A program made the translations under genes and the position numbers. From contig JBJELW010000045.1 of the NCBI GenBank assembly GCA_051879315.1, positions 1 through 5,989 of the forward strand: a stretch of DNA of 5,989 nucleotides, given 5' to 3'. Source of the DNA: Roseburia_C sp051879315 (lineage in GTDB: Bacteria > Bacillota > Clostridia > Lachnospirales > Lachnospiraceae). The notes below the pieces were generated by a model that saw only the letters and a program-made list of their open reading frames with translations, was not told the origin of the DNA and did not search any database. Positions 3,668 to 5,989 of the stretch are shown here, one piece after another; within the stretch, counting starts at the first letter, position 1; each line of letters opens with the position of its first letter.

Positions 3668-5989
3668 TTACTCCGTTCCCTTTAAGATCTCCACCATATC
3701 CAGCTTTCGAATACGTCCGCTGAACAAAAAGCTCACCGTCATGGATACCACCAATACCAGTATACCGGAGAATATGTAACATCCCGGTGTAACCGTCAGC
3801 GCATAATCAAAATTGTCTCCATTGGAATTCATCATGGCATTCAGACTCATTTTCCCAAAGGGCGCTCCAATCAAAATACCAATAATAGACAACCACAGAT
3901 TCTGCACGCTAAGAATATTCCGAATTCGGGAAGACTGTAATCCTAATACTTTCAATGTTGCAAATTCTCCCACCCGCTCATGGAAAGAAAGATTTCCGGA
4001 GTTATACAACACAACCACAATCAAAACAATGGAAAATATCACCATCATCCACACCATGATACTGATCACTTCATAACTATTTTCCAGCGCCTGTATCATT
4101 TCTTCTTTGCTATGCACAGCTGTCACATAGGCTTCGTTTTTATACTCTGCAAAATCCTCATTACTATATGCTGTTGTTGGTGTATACTCAGCCCCGGTTT
4201 TTTCAAAGTCTTCCCGTAGAAAAGCAATCCCCTGTGTCTCCAGACCGCGGAATACAAATCCCACCTTCGCTTCATGCCATTCATTTTCGGAATATATATG
4301 CCAATAAAAGGTATCTCCCACCGTCAGTCCGAAATCTTCACAAAGTTTTCGGCTGACACCCACTTCTCCTTCTTTTAACTGAATGACATTCAAATCATTA
4401 TCCAGCAAATTATATAATCCTTTTCCTTCCAGCACGGTCAGAGTTTCCTTTTTCTTATCTGTCGCTGTGGCATTGGGAACAGTGGCAATCTCGATCTGCC
4501 CGGTCATAATCAGTTCACCGTCTGTCTCTTTTGCCATCTCATCCACATCGCTAAGCTTCGCATCGGCGGAAATATTCATGACGTATTCCGCTGTCTGAAT
4601 TTTCTCAAAACTCAATTCTTCCATCTGATCCACAAGGGAATTGCAGGAAATTCCGTAAATCATCAAAAGCATTCCCACTGCGGTACCGATGATTCCCATA
4701 ACTGCCCGAAGTTTTGCCCGGGAAATATCCCTCAGATTGTACTGACTGCTAAATCCTAATTTTTCCCAAAAAGGAAGTTTTTCAAAGATACAGTTCTTCC
4801 CCTGCTTCGGTGGTGCCGGACGAAGCGCCTCAGCGGGCTTTACCCTTAATATTTTTTTACAGCTAAGATAAGCTGCCAGACTACAGACCGCCACAATCAG
4901 CACGGCTATGGTAAGATATTCCGCCTGAAATCCGCCTTTTAATCCCGGAACGATATACCATGTTGCAAACATATCCACCATCATCGGCGCCAGCAAGGCA
5001 GAACCAACCCATAATCCCGCCAATACGCCTGCAAGAGAAACAAACAGGCTGAAGCTGACATAATGCAGAACCACTTTATACCGCTTCATGCCCAGAGCAT
5101 TTAATGTGCCGATCTGTGTTCTCTGTTTCTCCACCATACGATTCATGGAGGTGGCAATCACCAACACTGCAATCCCCACAAAAACGATTACAAACACCCA
5201 TGAAAACGATTCATGCTGGGCAAGCTCGCTGTTTAACCGCTCAATGCCTGCAACGGAATGTTCATCCACCATGGCTGCATATTCTCCTTGCAACGCCTCT
5301 GAGATTTCATCCTCATGCTCCAACGCTTTCCCATCCGTGGTAGTCACAAGCATCTGCGTATAAGGCATCAGCTTCGCCAGTTTTTCATCACTAATCTGTT
5401 CCACTCTTTCCAGCAGCATATCCTGGGTAATGTCATCAATACTCATACCATTTTCAGCAAGCGCATTTATTTGCTCATCCAAAAGATTGGTTTCCTCCGC
5501 CACCTTTTTGACAGTAATTTTTCCTTGCATAATCAGGTGTTCCACATAATCCCGTATTGGAAACGCATCATAAGACATATAAACGAAGGCAATATTTTCT
5601 AAGTAGATATCCGCATCCCCTTCTGCCTGCCGATATTCATATTCCGGACTTTCAATAAGCCCCTTTACTTCTCTGGTAAAAGTAATTCCGTTATACGCAA
5701 TGGTAAAATCATCGCCCACTTTTATATTTCTTGCATCGGCAAATGCCGCAGTCAGCCATATTCCGTCTCTATCCGTAGGATCAAAAGTTTCTCCTTCTAT
5801 GTAGTACGGCTGATTCACAATATTTTCTCTCATCAAATAAATATCTACCTGAGCCCCATCACACTCCGGTGCTGAACCGGTGACTGACATGCGAAGCCCC
5901 GCATCCTCCACAAAGTCAAGATTTCTCACCGCTTCCAGATTTTCTTCTGTAAATCCCTCCCCATAGATCCACAAATCTGCCAGATTACA
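3668..5989 (-). CDS. FtsX/MacB-like ABC transporter permease, 5' end missing
   Basis: The frame is open to the right edge; 773 residues are visible, starting in mid-protein (CNLADL, with the TTG at 5974 an internal Leu rather than a start). Residue numbers are counted from that Cys. An extracellular domain (1 to about 258) has a helical, possibly coiled stretch at about 150-255. Three helices follow (about 261-280, 305-335, 357-375), with the first FtsX-type segment MVEKQRTQIGTLNALGMKR (285-303) between the first two. A fourth helix (430-448) leads to a second ectodomain (about 450-640), then three more (about 640-663, 697-711, 735-757) with the second FtsX segment RVGEFATLKVLGL (672-684). 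This is two FtsX cores in one chain, so one N-terminal helix is probably lost off the edge. Such permeases work with a MacB-type ATPase, often in export or lipoprotein/peptide stress response; the cargo is unknown. The gene precedes the ECF genes by 37 bases. Confidence 0.9.
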   Translation of the reverse strand, partial: CNLADLWIYGEGFTEENLEAVRNLDFVEDAGLRMSVTGSAPECDGAQVDIYLMRENIVNQPYYIEGETFDPTDRDGIWLTAAFADARNIKVGDDFTIAYNGITFTREVKGLIESPEYEYRQAEGDADIYLENIAFVYMSYDAFPIRDYVEHLIMQGKITVKKVAEETNLLDEQINALAENGMSIDDITQDMLLERVEQISDEKLAKLMPYTQMLVTTTDGKALEHEDEISEALQGEYAAMVDEHSVAGIERLNSELAQHESFSWVFVIVFVGIAVLVIATSMNRMVEKQRTQIGTLNALGMKRYKVVLHYVSFSLFVSLAGVLAGLWVGSALLAPMMVDMFATWYIVPGLKGGFQAEYLTIAVLIVAVCSLAAYLSCKKILRVKPAEALRPAPPKQGKNCIFEKLPFWEKLGFSSQYNLRDISRAKLRAVMGIIGTAVGMLLMIYGISCNSLVDQMEELSFEKIQTAEYVMNISADAKLSDVDEMAKETDGELIMTGQIEIATVPNATATDKKKETLTVLEGKGLYNLLDNDLNVIQLKEGEVGVSRKLCEDFGLTVGDTFYWHIYSENEWHEAKVGFVFRGLETQGIAFLREDFEKTGAEYTPTTAYSNEDFAEYKNEAYVTAVHSKEEMIQALENSYEVISIMVWMMVIFSIVLIVVVLYNSGNLSFHERVGEFATLKVLGLQSSRIRNILSVQNLWLSIIGILIGAPFGKMSLNAMMNSNGDNFDYALTVTPGCYIFSGILVLVVSMTVSFLFSGRIRKLDMVEILKGTE

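Noticed and set aside
3813..5602. Several plus-strand frames of 62-95 codons opposite the permease gene.
   Set aside because: They lie antisense to a well-supported coding sequence, show no recognisable domain or ribosome site, and have compositions expected of reverse-complement shadows.

Overview
The window reads as low-to-moderate G+C Firmicutes DNA, most likely from a gut-type Clostridia of the Lachnospiraceae kind. This rests on the style of the proteins (an MptD-type ECF substrate subunit, a fused double-ABC ECF ATPase, a large FtsX-like permease), the strong AGGAGG-like ribosome sites and the codon use. It is inference, since there is no rRNA or other marker gene. All recognised genes lie on the minus strand, so transcription runs from right to left.

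From the right edge (5989) to about 801 there is one tightly packed gene string. It starts with the 3' part of a large FtsX/MacB-like ABC permease, whose beginning is cut off by the window edge. A 37-base gap leads to a complete three-gene ECF transporter: the membrane substrate-binding (S) component, the transmembrane coupling (T) component, and a single ATPase that carries both ABC domains. The S and T genes abut as TAAATG, and the T gene and ATPase are 16 bases apart. The three ECF products should form one importer, with S choosing the substrate, T coupling, and the fused A-A' protein hydrolysing ATP. The substrate cannot be read from the sequence. The permease belongs to a different ABC class and should need its own ATPase, not seen here and possibly upstream of the window.

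The ATPase gene ends inside a compact structured element (about 682-817). The element is bounded by a 12-base inverted repeat and holds a strong hairpin and a second smaller one. The last four codons of the ATPase are exactly the element's right terminal repeat. It looks like a small non-coding mobile or intergenic repeat (MITE/REP-like), but family membership needs a genome search.

Leftwards, 518-681 is a leader region. It holds a perfect Shine-Dalgarno site followed by a 15-codon GTG-started reading frame, then a small hairpin and an A6/T6 tract, ahead of a gene for a 111-residue cysteine-rich protein of the YgbA family ('nitrous oxide-stimulated promoter' family). At the left edge, the first 29 codons of another minus-strand gene, possibly an alpha/beta hydrolase, run off the window. 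I found no tRNA, rRNA, CRISPR array, transposase or convincing riboswitch.
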